From contig VWYX01000083.1 in the NCBI GenBank assembly GCA_013396525.1, positions 910,699 to 974,698 on the forward strand: a stretch of 64,000 nt of DNA, in the 5' to 3' direction. The translations under genes and the position numbers were made by a program. This stretch comes from Chaetorhynchus papuensis (lineage: Eukaryota > Chordata > Aves > Passeriformes > Rhipiduridae). Below the pieces are notes generated by a model. That model made no database searches. It had not been told where the DNA came from and worked only from the letters and a program-made list of their open reading frames with translations. The stretch's first letter is position 1. Each line of letters opens with the position of its first letter. Below are positions 1 through 12,225 of the stretch, piece by piece.

Positions 1-1073
1 TATTTTTGCACTTCTGCTTTTCAAGTAACCAGATGGGGGTTAGCTAAATCCTCTGAGCTACTTGTTTATAAATGGACTGTAGAGACAAGTGTATAAATCT
101 ATATGCTAAGCTTGCTGGAATTGCTACAGCACTACAACAGGCAAAGGATGGATAACATATCCTTTTTGTTAACAGGACACCATCTTTATAGACCTAATCA
201 ATAAACTAATTAAGATTTGATGTGTACCAGTGCCCAGCTTCACGGTGAGGCTTTTGTGTTCTATCTACACCTCTTCTACATTGCCTGTATTTCTGCCAAA
301 TTAGAGACAACAGAAAGTTGCCTCTATCATGGCACATACCTGAACTTTTATTTCTTGTTATATCAAACAGCAGAGACCCGCTCGACGTCATAACTTAACA
401 TGTCTGTTAGAAGGAAAGATACTTTATATGAAGACATGAATGTTTTCTCTGAGAAATACATTCTTAGGATATTCATTAAAACTAAATATTATTTCTAATA
501 TTTTTTCTGACCCCTGTATTCTCTTTGTTTTAAAACTCCAAAGCTTTCTCGTACCTAAAAATCCTTTCCATACTGATCATTCCAGACGTAATTAAAATAT
601 TTTTTTATTTATATAGCAATTTTCCCACCATTAATATTTTGACTTAAGAGATTCCAAATCTACTTGGATGGGTATAGGTGGACACAGCCACTTTCTGCAG
701 CAATGCAGGAGAAGGAAATTTTGATGGTTGTCATATTCCTTTGCAATTTCCCAAAATTATACAGATATAATTTATAAAGCCTGAATGTCAAAAGTTAAAA
801 TTAACAGACCTGGTCTCATCAAGTACACATCATGATTTTGATGAAACCAACAGCCCTTTACTTATATACATCTGCTTGAAATAACTGAGTACAGGAATTT
901 TACATTAGAAATTCTATAATTTATTAGCTCTGTGCAAAGGTCCTTTGTCCTTTTAGAAACAGAGTAGTTTATAGTTTTAGCCAACAATTTTTATCTTAAA
1001 TTCTGTCTAGTGTCAACTAGAATAAATCTTTCCTTAATAACCTTCATAGGCAATAAATATTGGGGGGTGTGAG
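1..1073. other. non-coding AT-rich stretch
   Basis: No recognisable gene or interspersed repeat. The stretch is AT-rich with short T and A runs, and the only open frames are short and lack protein-like character. It is probably intergenic or intronic. Confidence 0.6.
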
Positions 1074-1124
1074 AGAACATGTTTCATGTGGGAACATGTT
1101 TCATGTGAGAACATGTTTCATGCA
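1074..1124 (+). repeat. 17-bp tandem repeat, three copies, carrying three p53-type half-sites
   Basis: Three head-to-tail 17-bp units start at 1074, 1091 and 1108 (first unit agaacatgtttcatgtg). Each contains the decamer GAACATGTTT at 1075-1084, 1092-1101 and 1109-1118. This fits the p53/p63/p73 half-site consensus RRRCWWGYYY at every position. The spacers are 7 bp, within the range tolerated between p53 half-sites. The repeat is seen directly; any regulatory role is inference. Confidence 0.85.
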
Positions 1125-2776
1125 GGAATTTTAAGCCATTTTTTTCTTTTTAAGCTGTATTTAGTTTGAGATAGGTTCACACTTTCCTGAATAAATAGCG
1201 TAGCTCTAAACAAAAATTACCAGGTTTTTTCCACTGTATGTTTTACTGCTGGGCAATTCAAAACTGAAAAAAATGGTGAAATAATCCTAGGAAAAAAAAA
1301 ATTTGGATTGGGTAATGGGGCTAATGGAAAGTGATAATTGGGGAAGCTATGAAAGCTGAAAATTTTGCAGTCTAATAATAAAGGAACAAATGTTAATTTT
1401 GAGTGCTTCACAGTAATTTGCACAGAAGAAGATTTGTGTGGCAATAGAAATCTGATCAATGATGAAGTTGTCTGGGGATTTTCGTACAAATTGACAAGCC
1501 GTGCACATCTACTTTTTCTGGTGACATATTATCCTGCTCGTTTAGTTGCCTCTCCTATGAATTTCCATTTCACATTTAACTTCTAAACCGTTTGTGAATA
1601 TAGTGTAGTACTGTGACAACAGTAGGACGCTATAAATCCTTACAGCAGTTTCTGACCTATGCTGCGTGTTCTGCGGCAAATTTCTCTTGGCTTCAATGGC
1701 AATGGCTCTGAAACACCATCACAGATTTAATTTAATGTCACCCTTCTCGTAATATTTTGTTCTTCTTTGGTTTAACCTTCTCTCCCATTTGGAGAGGGAT
1801 AATAAGAGTAAATTGCTGCAAGTGCTCGCTGATAGAAAGTCAGCTGATGGCTGCTGGTGAGTGAGCTCAGGAAGGTCTGCAGAGCAAGTTGTTTTGCTTT
1901 GTTTCCAGCTCAGCATCGCGGGCGGCCCAATCCTCTCTGCAGGCTCTGCTCCCACAGAGTTGTCCAGATGGTCTGGCTCCGACTGCCTTTCCTTTCATGT
2001 AAGGTGGGGAAGTGGTGGGGAAAGTTTGTGTCTGCCTGAAATGACTCATCCCCCAGATCCCTGGGCCTCAGCTGCTGCACAATCCTCAAAAGATCCCAAC
2101 GTGTGCCTTACACCATTGTTTTCCTTTTTTCTTCCCTTTTTTTAGTAATCTCATTGCCACATCTTGCTCCTTGAGCCCCGGAAGGATGCAGGGGAGCAGA
2201 TGTGCCCCCCCCCTATTATCTCAGTAGTGTGGCAAGCTGGAGAGTGACAGGCAGGACACGTCAGGATGGCTCTGGCAGGTTACAGTCACAGCACAGCAGA
2301 CGTTTCAGTGATTGAGGAATGTTGGGAAAAGGCCCAATGTACAGGTTTGTGAAAGGCATAACCTGGCTGAGATGCACTGGAGAACAGTCTCCCCCATTCC
2401 CCACTGACAGCCTGACCCTCAGCTGGTGAACCATACACGCAATGCTCGTGTTTCAGTCAAATCATAGCTGGTACAGCCAAGAGGATTTTAAATGAGCTTG
2501 TTTAGTAGGATATGTGAAGGTCCAGGCAGTCCAAACTCAAAATTTTACCTGTTCTTCAATGAAATACATTTTCTTATTGCTTACATGGGTTAATTCCTTT
2601 CTGTACCATGAGTTAAAATCGAGGGAACTAGGAACTTATACTAAAAAAATCTGATATAGTTATCTTGTTGAAAGACTGCTGGTTTGAATAAACAGATTTA
2701 GTACCTCTACCCATAAACTGTCTAAAAAGGTTGGAGTGGGGAAAATAAAATAAAAGTACTGGAGAAAATTTCTGGA
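1125..2776. other. non-coding stretch without recognisable elements
   Basis: No gene or known repeat was recognised. Around 1,860-2,300 the sequence is more GC-rich than its surroundings and has a short C run near 2,205, but CpG pairs are not concentrated. Overlapping short open frames on both strands at 1.7-2.1 kb contradict one another and resemble no family. Confidence 0.55.
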
Positions 2777-2860
2777 CCATAGGATGACTGCGCTTGGAAA
2801 GGACCTCAGAAGGTCTCTAGTCAAAGCTGGGACAGCCATGAGATCACACCAGGTTGCTCA
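2777..2860 (-). mobile_element. CR1 LINE 3'-end fragment, old and diverged
   Basis: Read on the plus strand, this has the order typical of a reversed CR1 3' end: an 'accataggatg' tail, 'ttggaaaggacctcagaagg', then 'accaggttgctc'. It lacks the exact GGTTGGAAGGGACC core of young copies, so it is an old insertion. It is heavily 5'-truncated with no coding capacity. Confidence 0.7.
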
Positions 2861-3260
2861 AAAAGAGCAATCTGAAAAATGGTTGTCTGTAAAACATGAA
2901 ATATACTTGCCATAATAAAAGTACTTGAAATGGAGCTCATTTGTGGAATTAATGAATGAGTGGGGTAGGAAGTGCCCAGAGGCTGGGTGCTGTGAAGATC
3001 TGCGCAGGTCAATAAGGTCATGGACCATGGATGACAGGAGAAGCACTAAACCCACAGCCTGCATCTGCACTGGCAGGACTGAGAGTGCATCCCCCCCTCA
3101 GGGATGTGACGTGGTGACGCAGAGGTGTCTCCCCCATGCTGGTTTTGGCCAAAACCAGCACACTCCACTCAACTATTTCAAGCAAGAGACACAAATAAAT
3201 CTGCAGGATGCGTTATTCCGTCAGCACCAGTCAGTAATGCATGGAGGAGAATCAAGGCGT
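2861..3260. other. spacer between two oppositely oriented CR1 fragments
   Basis: About 400 bp of moderately GC-rich sequence between a minus-strand and a plus-strand CR1 end. A plus-strand open frame (2925-3359) runs through it into the CR1 and has no recognisable domain. It could be unrecognised CR1 body or unrelated sequence. Confidence 0.4.
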
Positions 3261-3405
3261 GATGGCCCCATCCTTGGAAGTGTTCAAGGCAGGTGGGATA
3301 GGAGACTGAGCAATCTGGTGAAAGGTTCCCCTGTCCGGGGTGGCAGGGTTGGTACTTGATGGTCTTTAAGGTCTCTTCCAACCCAGCTCATTCTAGCATT
3401 CAATA
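3261..3405 (+). mobile_element. CR1 LINE 3'-end fragment
   Basis: Plus-strand CR1 3' end: 'gatggccccatccttggaag', then 'tgttcaaggcaggtgggata', then 'ggtctcttccaacccagctc' and a degenerate 'attctagcattcaata' tail. These are the 3' end of CR1 ORF2 and the 3' UTR. It is severely 5'-truncated and non-coding. Confidence 0.9.
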
Positions 3406-6033
3406 ATTTCATTTTCTGACTCAAGGCTACCGTATCCACGCACTTGGTAGCAAATAATCGATGATGATTTGTTTGGGGTTTTTAAGTTTCAAACATAAAT
3501 GATATCGTGCTCGATGCAAACAAAGTCTCCCCTGGACTTCATTATGTCGGATAAAGATGGATTTGTCCCTAGACTGGAAGTTAGTGTTGCCTAAGGATGA
3601 ATGATCATGACACGATTACATTCAGTACAGCAAACTGAGTACATATCTGCTAGTCATTCACATACTGGTGCTTTCAAAGAGATAATTTTCGAAAGGAGAA
3701 GAATTCTGAATGAAACTGATTGGAAAATAGTCAGTTCTTTATTCATGGTTTATTAGATTATCATAATTCCACAGTGAGGAAAGAGGATACCTTTGGCTGA
3801 AAGCTTACGCATCTCAGTAATATGGACAGCAATTTTAGATAGATAGAGATACAGCAAGAGAAAATGAGGGGGGGGGAAAGGAGGAATAGGGGAAAATTAA
3901 AATTTATGAAATATATCAGGTTGTAATAGAGAAGCCAGAGGCAGAGCAGGGGGGTGGCTGTCAGGACTACGATCAGGTGGGAGAAGCTGAAGGTGTGCCA
4001 GGAGCAAACAGCAGTGCTGTAGCTCATGGGGACTGTGAACATTTATTGCCACATACTGGTATTGTTGCTGGTAAGGCAGTAACAGTCTTTGGCTCTAGGA
4101 TAGCCTATTTACTTCAAAGTGGTTCTTCTATCACTCTTTAATTTGGGAATTCCTGCCTTTAGGAACCCTTTTCTTGTATTATTGAAAATGACATGATTTC
4201 TAAAAGTCCAAAGTATTTTTCATCCACTAGGTTATTTTCTTAATTGTATTTGCTGGAGATAGATTCAACTGCAGTTTTGTTCACCTTCAATTTATGTTCC
4301 TATTTCTGAAGCCTTTGGCAGTCTTTCAAAGAGTGTCCATACACACTGAATTTAGTCCCTCAGCTTTAGATGATAGCTCTCAATAAATTCACATGCAGTG
4401 CTTGCAGAGGGGAGAGCACCTTCCCTTTCCTCCTCCTCCGAGCAGGCCTCCAGAATAAATCATGATCTGAAACACTTCAGTGATCTTGGTAAAGCCCTCC
4501 TTTCTGCCAAACTCGATGGCTGAAGTTGCAGCTACTATTCCTCCAGTCTTGTGCCAGATTTTATAGCAGAAAGTAAAGATTCTGTGCTATATTAATGTTT
4601 AAGTGTTGTTCTTCCATTCCAGGTGTCCAAAATCTGTCCTGACACCCCAGTCAGGACAGCTTCCCATGGCAATTTTGCTCAGATGAGAGTTTGGAATACC
4701 AGTTCAGGTGGTTTCACTAAAGTCATTTTCACCTCTGATGGTAGGGGAGAGGGGCCAGGTAGGAGCTGGGAAGTAGGCTTTTTCTTCTGCAAGAGCTGGC
4801 AAACATTCAGCATGTACAGGTGAGGATAAAAAACAGCACTGCTTCTCCATGCTGGGCTGAATACTCTTTTAAAACAGTTTCTTTTAAAGTAGTTTCATAC
4901 TTCCTTCTGTGTATGAACTCTTGGCATAGGTCATCACTATCCAGAGATAAAGTTTTCAATAGCACAACAGGAAAGACAGGGGTGGGCAATGGTTTTTTCT
5001 AGATCCTGGGTGACAAATATTTTGCTTCTGTATTTGAAACATAGCAGAATTATTTGCTCATATCACCTAAGGATAACGAAATTTGTTTCAATTTCATAGA
5101 AGTTTAGATATCTAGAAACATCTCTTGGGAATGGATCATCTTAAATATGTAGATTTGGTTAATCCGCACTGAAGGGGAATTTTTATTTGCCCTGCTATGG
5201 CCATGGTTAAGGTTATGTCAGTTCAAAAAAAGGCAGCTGGGCTTCCCCACATATGCATAGGCTGCTCAATCTGTCAGCAAAAAGGGAAATATGAGAAAAG
5301 ATACAACATATTTGGTCGAAAAATACTTGACTAATGAGAATGTAACAAACGTAAGCCAGGAGTTCCTTTAAAAATTCCATTCCCTTATGGCATTACAATG
5401 GAAAAGTAGGACTCAAGGCTTTGTACTTTGCATCCCTTGGCAGTCTAGGGAATATTGTGGCTGTTCGTGACCAACAGAGCACAGGTTAACAGTTTCATTA
5501 ATATCCCAAACAGAGCTCAGCTGGATGATTGTGTTTTGGGAGAAGTGTTAAGCCCAGTGTTGTGCCAGGTTGTGACATCAATAATGTCAACATGAAGCCT
5601 GAATTCACAACTGACACCAGGAAATTAAAATGAATTTTAGATGCAGCATCCATAATCTGAAAAGAAGGTTACTTAGTTCTTAAGGAGATGGTAACTAAAA
5701 AAAGAAAAAAAAAAAAAAGGCTTGGGAGTATCTAAAAAGCAGCCTGGTTAGTGACTAGACAGCTTCTTCTGCAAGAGGAAAAAGCTTTCTCAAACTACTG
5801 GGTAAGGAATAATTAGCAGCAGCTGGAACTTCTCATTTGCAGACAAGCTACAAACTAAAAGAGAAATATAAATTATCTGAAGAACCCACCATGAAAAGCA
5901 GCACTATCTTCCCCTCCTGGTTTCCTCAGGCGGAGACTGAGCTCCTTCCCAGCTGTTGAGCAACAGAGACAATTTGTAATTCAGTCCTCTAAACTTCTGT
6001 CAGATGGGGGAGCAGTGAAATGTAAGGTGGGAA
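3406..6033. other. non-coding stretch with a perfect hairpin
   Basis: No gene recognised. It contains a G run near 3,870, an A-rich run at 5,699-5,718 and a 10-bp perfect inverted repeat at 4634-4659 (separate entry). A splice-donor-like CAG-gtgagg near 4,819 follows a pyrimidine-rich tract but bounds only about 26 bp, so no exon is called. Confidence 0.5.
4634..4659. repeat. perfect inverted repeat (10-bp stem, 6-nt loop)
   Basis: The arm ctgtcctgac (4634-4643) is followed by acccca and then its exact reverse complement gtcaggacag (4650-4659). The stem is 60% G+C in AT-rich surroundings. It could form a short hairpin in RNA or a dyad protein site. There is no following T run and no longer paired flank, so it is not a convincing miRNA precursor. 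Confidence 0.8.
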
Positions 6034-6290
6034 TCTGAAAGAGGTAGATTTAAATTGTATATTAGGAAGAAATTCTTTACTATAAAGGGTGCTGAGGCCC
6101 TGGCACAGGTTGCCCAGAGAAGCTGTGGCTGCCCCCGGATCCCTGGAAATACTCAAGGCCAGGCTGGATGGGGCTCTGAGCAACCTGTCCTGGTGGAAGG
6201 CTCCCTGCCTGTGGCAGGGGGGGTTGGAACAAGGAGGGGGGGGTCTTTCAGGTCTCTTCCAACCCAAGCCATTCTATGATTTTATGATCT
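6034..6290 (+). mobile_element. CR1 LINE 3' fragment (ORF2 C-terminal end and 3' UTR)
   Basis: Begins in the C-terminal part of ORF2 ('attaggaagaaattctttac'), continues through 'ctggcacaggttgcccagag' and 'ctcaaggccaggctggatgg', and ends in 'ggtctcttccaacccaagcc' with the tail 'attctatgattttatgatct'. All CR1 3' landmarks are in order. Frameshifts and a G expansion near 6,215-6,242 make it non-coding. Confidence 0.95.
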
Positions 6291-6588
6291 ACTGATCTCT
6301 TCTTGCCTGACATGATAGGAACCTGTGAAACGAAGGAAGTGTCCCAAGGACACTCCATGGATTATTAGCAGCAAATCCAATTCAGACTTGGGGGACTCAG
6401 CCTGTATTAGGTCCTGCAGCTTCCAGATAAGTGTGGATTTGCTTAGGCTGAACACCCAAAAGAGGAAAGAAGGGTATCTTCCTTCTACAGGCCAAACTTT
6501 ACGATGTGCAATTTTCAAGACTTCCAGTGTCTAGAGGGTAGTGCAATGTTCTAGAAAGCTGCTTCTATTAATCTCACTCTTTTTGCAG

Positions 6589-6680
6589 TCTTTATTGGTT
6601 GGGTTTTGTCAGATGAAGCAATGAATGTTTATGCCTGAGGTTTAGAAAGCAATAAAAATGTTTTATTTTCAACATGGGGA
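6589..6680 (+). other. possible terminal exon / polyadenylation site
   Basis: A pyrimidine-rich tract ending ctctttttgcag (to 6588) is followed by about 60 bp, an AATAAA hexamer (6651-6656) and a GT-rich stretch ('ctgtgcttgtctttatt', from about 6681). This is the order of a splice acceptor and a cleavage/polyadenylation site. No coding frame or upstream exon is recognised. It may be a chance arrangement or the end of a non-coding transcript. Confidence 0.2.
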
Positions 6681-9600
6681 CCTGTGCTTGTCTTTATTGG
6701 AATCACAGCCTAGGCCTTGTCTGGGAGAAAAATCACTGATGTGCTTGGGCTTGTGTAAATGAGGTCAGCAAGAGGAAAAGTGTGGCATGAGACTTTGAGT
6801 ATTTTTGAATGGAAAGAAAGTATCTCCAGTAAACAAATTACGTGCGTGACTATGACCGGTTGTATATAAATAATTTAATCTGGGCTACAATAGCTATTAA
6901 TGCTTTGAAAGATACAAAAGTTTTATGAATGGATGTAGGAAGTAATGGAATTGCCAACATGAGAATGAATGAATGCTTAGGTGATGTTATTTGTTAAATT
7001 AGTAGTCCTCAGAAAGAGAAAAAAATGTGTTTGTGTTTTTCCAGAAACTAAAGAAGTTTCTTTAGATAATAAATGTAAACAACTGCATTTGATACATATG
7101 TAAAAAAAATGCTTTCTCTGACTTTCCCTGAATTAGGACCTTTAGAGTGAACCTTTTTTTTTTATGGATAAACAGTCCTTTAGAACTGAATTTAATTCCA
7201 GCCTTCTACTGATGAAGTAATACAGTTATGAAACTCTCTCCTGTACTGTTTTCACAGGGATAACATGTTGGGTTTTCTCTCAGGAGAGCAGCAGCTCATT
7301 TCAGTGCGCTCCGTGGTGCTTTGTTTGGATACACACACACACCTGTACACGGATTTATAGATGCTTGTGCCTATGCAAGCAGATAAGCACTTCTAAACAA
7401 AGGCTCCAGGGGAGTTACATGCCCAGAATCAGGACACTTAATTGGTTTTTGTCTCTATAAAAATCTCCTGCCAGCTGTTATGGCAAAAAAGTTGCCTTCC
7501 TGTTTTGTCAGCTCTCACAGCCTTTGTAATAGGAAGGGAAAACGAAACAGTGTTATCTCTCACGAGTACAGCAAATCCTGAATCCCGACCAGCATCAGGC
7601 ATAAACTCAGCCTGTGCTGATGCATACACAGGCTAAAAGGGTACTCCTCCTTGCCTTTGGGATGTATGTAGGGGGTTGCTCTGGCATCTGAAGCATTTTC
7701 TCCTTCCCTACTCCCATGCCATCATCTTTAGGTCAATAGCAAACCACAAGGGACCTTGTTTCTCTCTCTCTCTTTAAAAGATATAAGCTCAGTGCATGAA
7801 ATAGGTGTTTGGGGTTGGCACATTCAAAATCACGTGCCTGAATAGACTTTAATAAATATGAATATCAGAAATGGAATATTTATTTCACCATTTTCTTAAT
7901 TGAATAATTATTCTCTTCTGCTGTTTTTTCCCTTATTTTCCTCTAGGACTTCAGAGCTTTTAAATTATTTTCATTCTAAGGGGTATGGTATAGATGACTT
8001 TTTTAAAGCTTCAGGGGTTCCTTACTTTGCTACAGAAACTCTTTAATTTTTGAAGTGGTAGAAGCCATCTGTCTCAACAGATCATGTTCTTTTACACTGA
8101 ATGACGAACCAGTGTTTCAGTTGATTTATACTTAAAACAGTCTTGGAAAGGAAGGAATTTCATAAAGCTGCCAATTTTTGTGTCTTCTATTAAGTTCCTA
8201 GTGTTCTGCTCTGTAGATTGCTAGGGTGGTGTCTGTCCCTCCCAGATGGGAAAGTAGGGCACAGATAAAAAAATAGTTTTCTCAATGTCAAAAAGAAAGA
8301 CATTGAGAGGAATTAACTGAATATCTCCACCTAGTCCCTTACCAATAATCATCCTACTCCTTGAACTTCTGTGATGGATAGAAAACCAGAGGTAAATATT
8401 TGAAGAGTGTATTAAAAGACAGATACGGATATGGAGCCACTAATTTTCTTTTGTCTCTTTGGAAATGGTTTCCTAAACATTTTCCAGTGTGCATTCAGCA
8501 TAAATTAATCACTCTTAGATTTATTCTTCAGCACTGCATGAGATGGCATTGGGGCTGTGCAAATGCAGCTGTGGTCCGTGTGAAAACATGGGCTTCCCAA
8601 CAAAGAGCTTATTAAGGTCATTACCAAAGTTTTTATTTTTCTGGGCTATGTTATGAAGGCAGCCTGAACAATAACCTTTTCATAAAGCTTCATAAGGACC
8701 TCTCGGTGTTCACTGTATGACCTGACACCAAAAGAATGGAAAAGACAAGACAGACAGCGTCAGCTTCGGCTCCTCAATCTGCTGCGGCGCTGGAACAGTT
8801 AACGGCTGCTTTTCTCCTCTCCACCAAATCTGACCCCTGACTCTGCCAAATGGAATGAAAGAAGCAGATTGGGGTGTGCAAGGAGCTCTTTTTGAACATG
8901 TCTGGCAAATACAAGGAGCTTTTCTTCTCTTTCATTCTTTTTGTTGGGTGAGGAAGGGCAAGCCCTGCCTCAGACTACAGAAGTGTTCTCGCTCCGCCAG
9001 TGCTGCAGAAAGAGGAAACCTTCCCACTGGCCAAGAAAGAGAAATTCAGCAGAGGACGTAAATGTTTGGCTCATATGCCGCTTAAAGTGAACTACAAACA
9101 CCTTAAAAACAATTAGGCTGATGGGAGTTTGGGGATGACTGTCTCTTCAGAGAGGCTGGAAAGCATTTCTCTCATAATGAAGTATGTCGTAATAGTGATT
9201 TTCTGCTAGGTGAATAGACACAAAACACATCTTTGTTCGTGAGGCCTTTTATTGCAGCAGTTGTCATGAGCAAAACCTGAAAGTACTTGAAAATCCATTA
9301 AAAACACAATCAGGATTTAAAAAAAAAAAAGTACCATCTCCTGAAAGTTTGTCTCTGCAGACTGTAAAAGTGAGAAGACGATAAGTATGAGACACATTTT
9401 TGCAATTTAAGATTAATGATTAACTGTTAAAGTGCAGGCTTTGTACAATCAGCAAGGAAACAAAACCCTTCAATCTCTGCAGCTGCTGGATGAAGCCAAC
9501 TTCTAAGTTACAGTGTGTGATAAGATGTGCTGAATCCCAGCCCAGTTGGCCATTGACCTGCGGTGAATCAGTGGTTGCTGTCTCCAGGGTGTTTTGGTTA

Positions 9601-10751
9601 CAGTTCCCAATTCCCAAAGGGTAATTGTCAGCTGGATTTATGCCTGTTTGTGACTGCTTTTCCTCTAGTTCTGTACAAGCACCGGTGCATGATTTTGGGA
9701 ATTTCTTAGACTCGGGACTTAAAATTTCCTGTCTCCCAAATTATGTATTTCACAAAGAGAGACTGGACTAGGTTTAAATACTCATAATAATACTTGGACT
9801 TACTTATACCAGTTCTAGGACTAAGATCTTTAATTATTTGTTTTTCCATCAGAATTATTGAATTCAGCCAGAATTTTTTCACACATCCAGGCCATGAACA
9901 AGTGCTCAAGTTCCCAAGTTAAAGCCGCATCTTGCCAACTTTAAAACATTTGGCTGGTCAGCAGGAAAGAAAAAGCTGCTTGTAAAGCACTGGAATGCAT
10001 TTTCAATTAGTCACTCCATTGCTTAAAAGGCGAGGCATTAGGGACTGGGAGGAGAGGCAGGGGGGTGGCAAGGCTGATGGGGAGGGACATCATGAGGCAG
10101 TCTGGAGAAGAGCCTTTATCAGCCCCCAACAGCAGCCCTGAAGTTGGAGGCCACTCTTTAATAGCTGAGCTTTTGTTTAACAACAGGCTCCCCAGGGAGA
10201 GCGAGGTTTTCCTGGTAAAAGACCAAGATTTCTTTCAAATAACTTAATATTGCTTTGTATGAAAGAGCAATGGAAAAATATGTATTGGGGAGATGCTGGA
10301 AGGTTATTTATTTCTCTATTATTGCCTGATAACCAGGCTGCTGGGCACCCTGACTAAAAGGTTGTGCTCCAGCAGACCTTCCTTGGCTCCCAAAATATTT
10401 TGAGTGAGATAACACCCTTGAAAGAAGATTAAATAACAAACCCAAACTGCTTACTATACTTGGTTTATTATCCTGCCCAACACCATGAAGTTCTCGGTCC
10501 AATAGGATTCTGGTAAAGAAAGAGCTGGGAGGAAAAAAAAAAATCTCATGACATAAAATCATCTTTCTAATGCTCAGTAGCCATAACTGCTTTTGCTTTT
10601 TTAAATGCTTTGTCCTGTACTTGACCTTCAAATGTTTGTAGCTAGCTGATCTGGAACTTTTTTGACTCCACAGCTGTCTAAACTAAGGATGATGACATTG
10701 CTTAGAGATCCCTTTGTGTATGTGTGTACACAGGAATGCTGTTTTCAAAAG

Positions 10752-10767
10752 TATATATATATATATT
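10752..10767. repeat. (TA)n microsatellite
   Basis: Eight TA dinucleotides directly after gtatat in non-coding sequence. It is a simple repeat, not a promoter TATA box in any recognisable context. Confidence 0.9.
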
Positions 10768-12198
10768 TACTTTAACATGACTCAAAATCTTGGAAAGCTT
10801 GTACTTCTTTATCATATTAACTGAGAACCAATAAGTCCTCACTGGGGGAGCATGTTATGGCATGAAAGATCCAAATTATACAATAGGCTGGATTTCAAGC
10901 AGGTAGAGAAAATTTTTGGGGTTGTTGCCTTCTGGCTAACTGTAATAAATTTGCTTAAGTAATATTTCACAGATGTGCTGGTGTTTTCCTGGCAAACAAA
11001 CTGAAGGCCATAGGAAATTTCTTTACTCAAAGCATAAAACTAAAAGTTTTGAAGACAAAGTCCTCAGCCTCAATCCTCAGTCCTCAGAAAAAACATTTAG
11101 CTAAAAGCTGGGCTGGAGTGTGCTATCTAAGCACAAGAGTTAAAATAAGTTTACAGTGAGTTTCTGTTTCTGTTTTATTTGTTTTCTCCTACTATAGCTA
11201 CATGCTGTATGAAACACGTGAGGCTGTTTTGGAAAATCCATTGCCTGTCGCAAGTTCCTCTGTGCTAAACTTGATCTTGTAGTTTTATTTTTAGAAGGCT
11301 TATAGTTGCTGTCCTCAGTGTTGTAGGAAAAGCTGACAAGATGCCAGAAAGGTCCTGCAAAATGGAGACATGGCTTTCGTTCCAGACACAAAAATTTAAG
11401 GTGAAAAAAATAGAAATAACCACAATAAGTGCAAAAGGGAAAGGAATAAGTATATTTACTCCGACAGTATAGTTTTCATGTGGATATGCTGGTGGAAATA
11501 ATGGAGCGTTTTCTGTGGGAAGACAGTGAAAAATACAACTATGGAAAGTGTAAGATGTACTTGTTAGAGATTAAATTCTTGAAATAGACATAGTTTGTGG
11601 AATTTTGGGATAAACAGAGTAAGAGACACCGAGCATCTTGGTGCAGTGGGGTATAAAGACAGAGCATCTGCCTCTTTCTCACCTTGACCTGCAACAGTGG
11701 AGGGACAGGATGTGACAAGGACACAGACTTGGCTTGTCAATGTGCCAGGAGAGGTCAGGGTATCTTGAGTTTTGTTTTCCTTGCAGGCTAAGCTTGAAGC
11801 CTTTCTTAATTCGAGCCTGGTCATCAATATGTTTGCACAATATGAAATATTCAATGAGAAGTTTATGTGGGAAAATAGTTGAATGTAGCTCTAAAACCAG
11901 CAAATGGCGATAGGGTAGAAAGAGAAAAGGTGTGCTGCAAGCACTGATGTCCTCCCCAGCCTCAAACGAGGTATTAACCTCTACAACAGTGGTTTACAAA
12001 CTTTTGGGAGGAAAAAAAGAAATACTGACCAACCTCTTTTTATTCGCTTACCATGCTAAAAAAATTGAAAGTTTCCTCAGTGCCACAAAGAAAAAACTGG
12101 ATTTAATTTTCCATTACAAGCATCTTGCCCACCTCCTGTAGTTAAATAAACACAGGGCCCAAAGTTTCCAGAGCTGGATACAAGCCCTATCTCTGCAG

Positions 12199-12225
12199 AA
12201 TTGCTCAGAGATATGTGTGTATCAG
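12199..12225 (+). other. candidate 27-bp microexon
   Basis: A good acceptor (ccctatctctgcag, ending 12198) and a good donor (TATCAG-gtgagaag, from 12226) bracket exactly 27 bp with an open frame in the phase 0-0 reading, encoding NCSEICVYQ. Splice sites and length divisible by three are seen directly. There is no neighbouring exon and no recognised product, so chance is the leading alternative. Confidence 0.15.

Larger units (their letters stand above)
6291..12198. other. long non-coding interval
   Basis: Nearly 6 kb with no recognised gene and no CR1. It holds a (TC)n tract at 7761-7773, (AC)6 at 7331-7342, an A run at 9319-9330 and (TA)n at 10752-10767. Near 6.6 kb there is a polyadenylation-like motif cluster. 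A strong minus-strand splice-acceptor-like tract near 11,690-11,710 is not matched by a convincing exon. All open frames are short. Confidence 0.5.

Noticed and set aside
10752..10767. (TA)n as a possible TATA box
   Set aside because: Simple dinucleotide repeat with no initiator, GC box or downstream exon.
11539..11724. Minus-strand frame after a strong acceptor (ccctccactgttgcag)
   Set aside because: A donor-like site lies six bases after the acceptor, two frames compete, and no neighbouring exon is visible.
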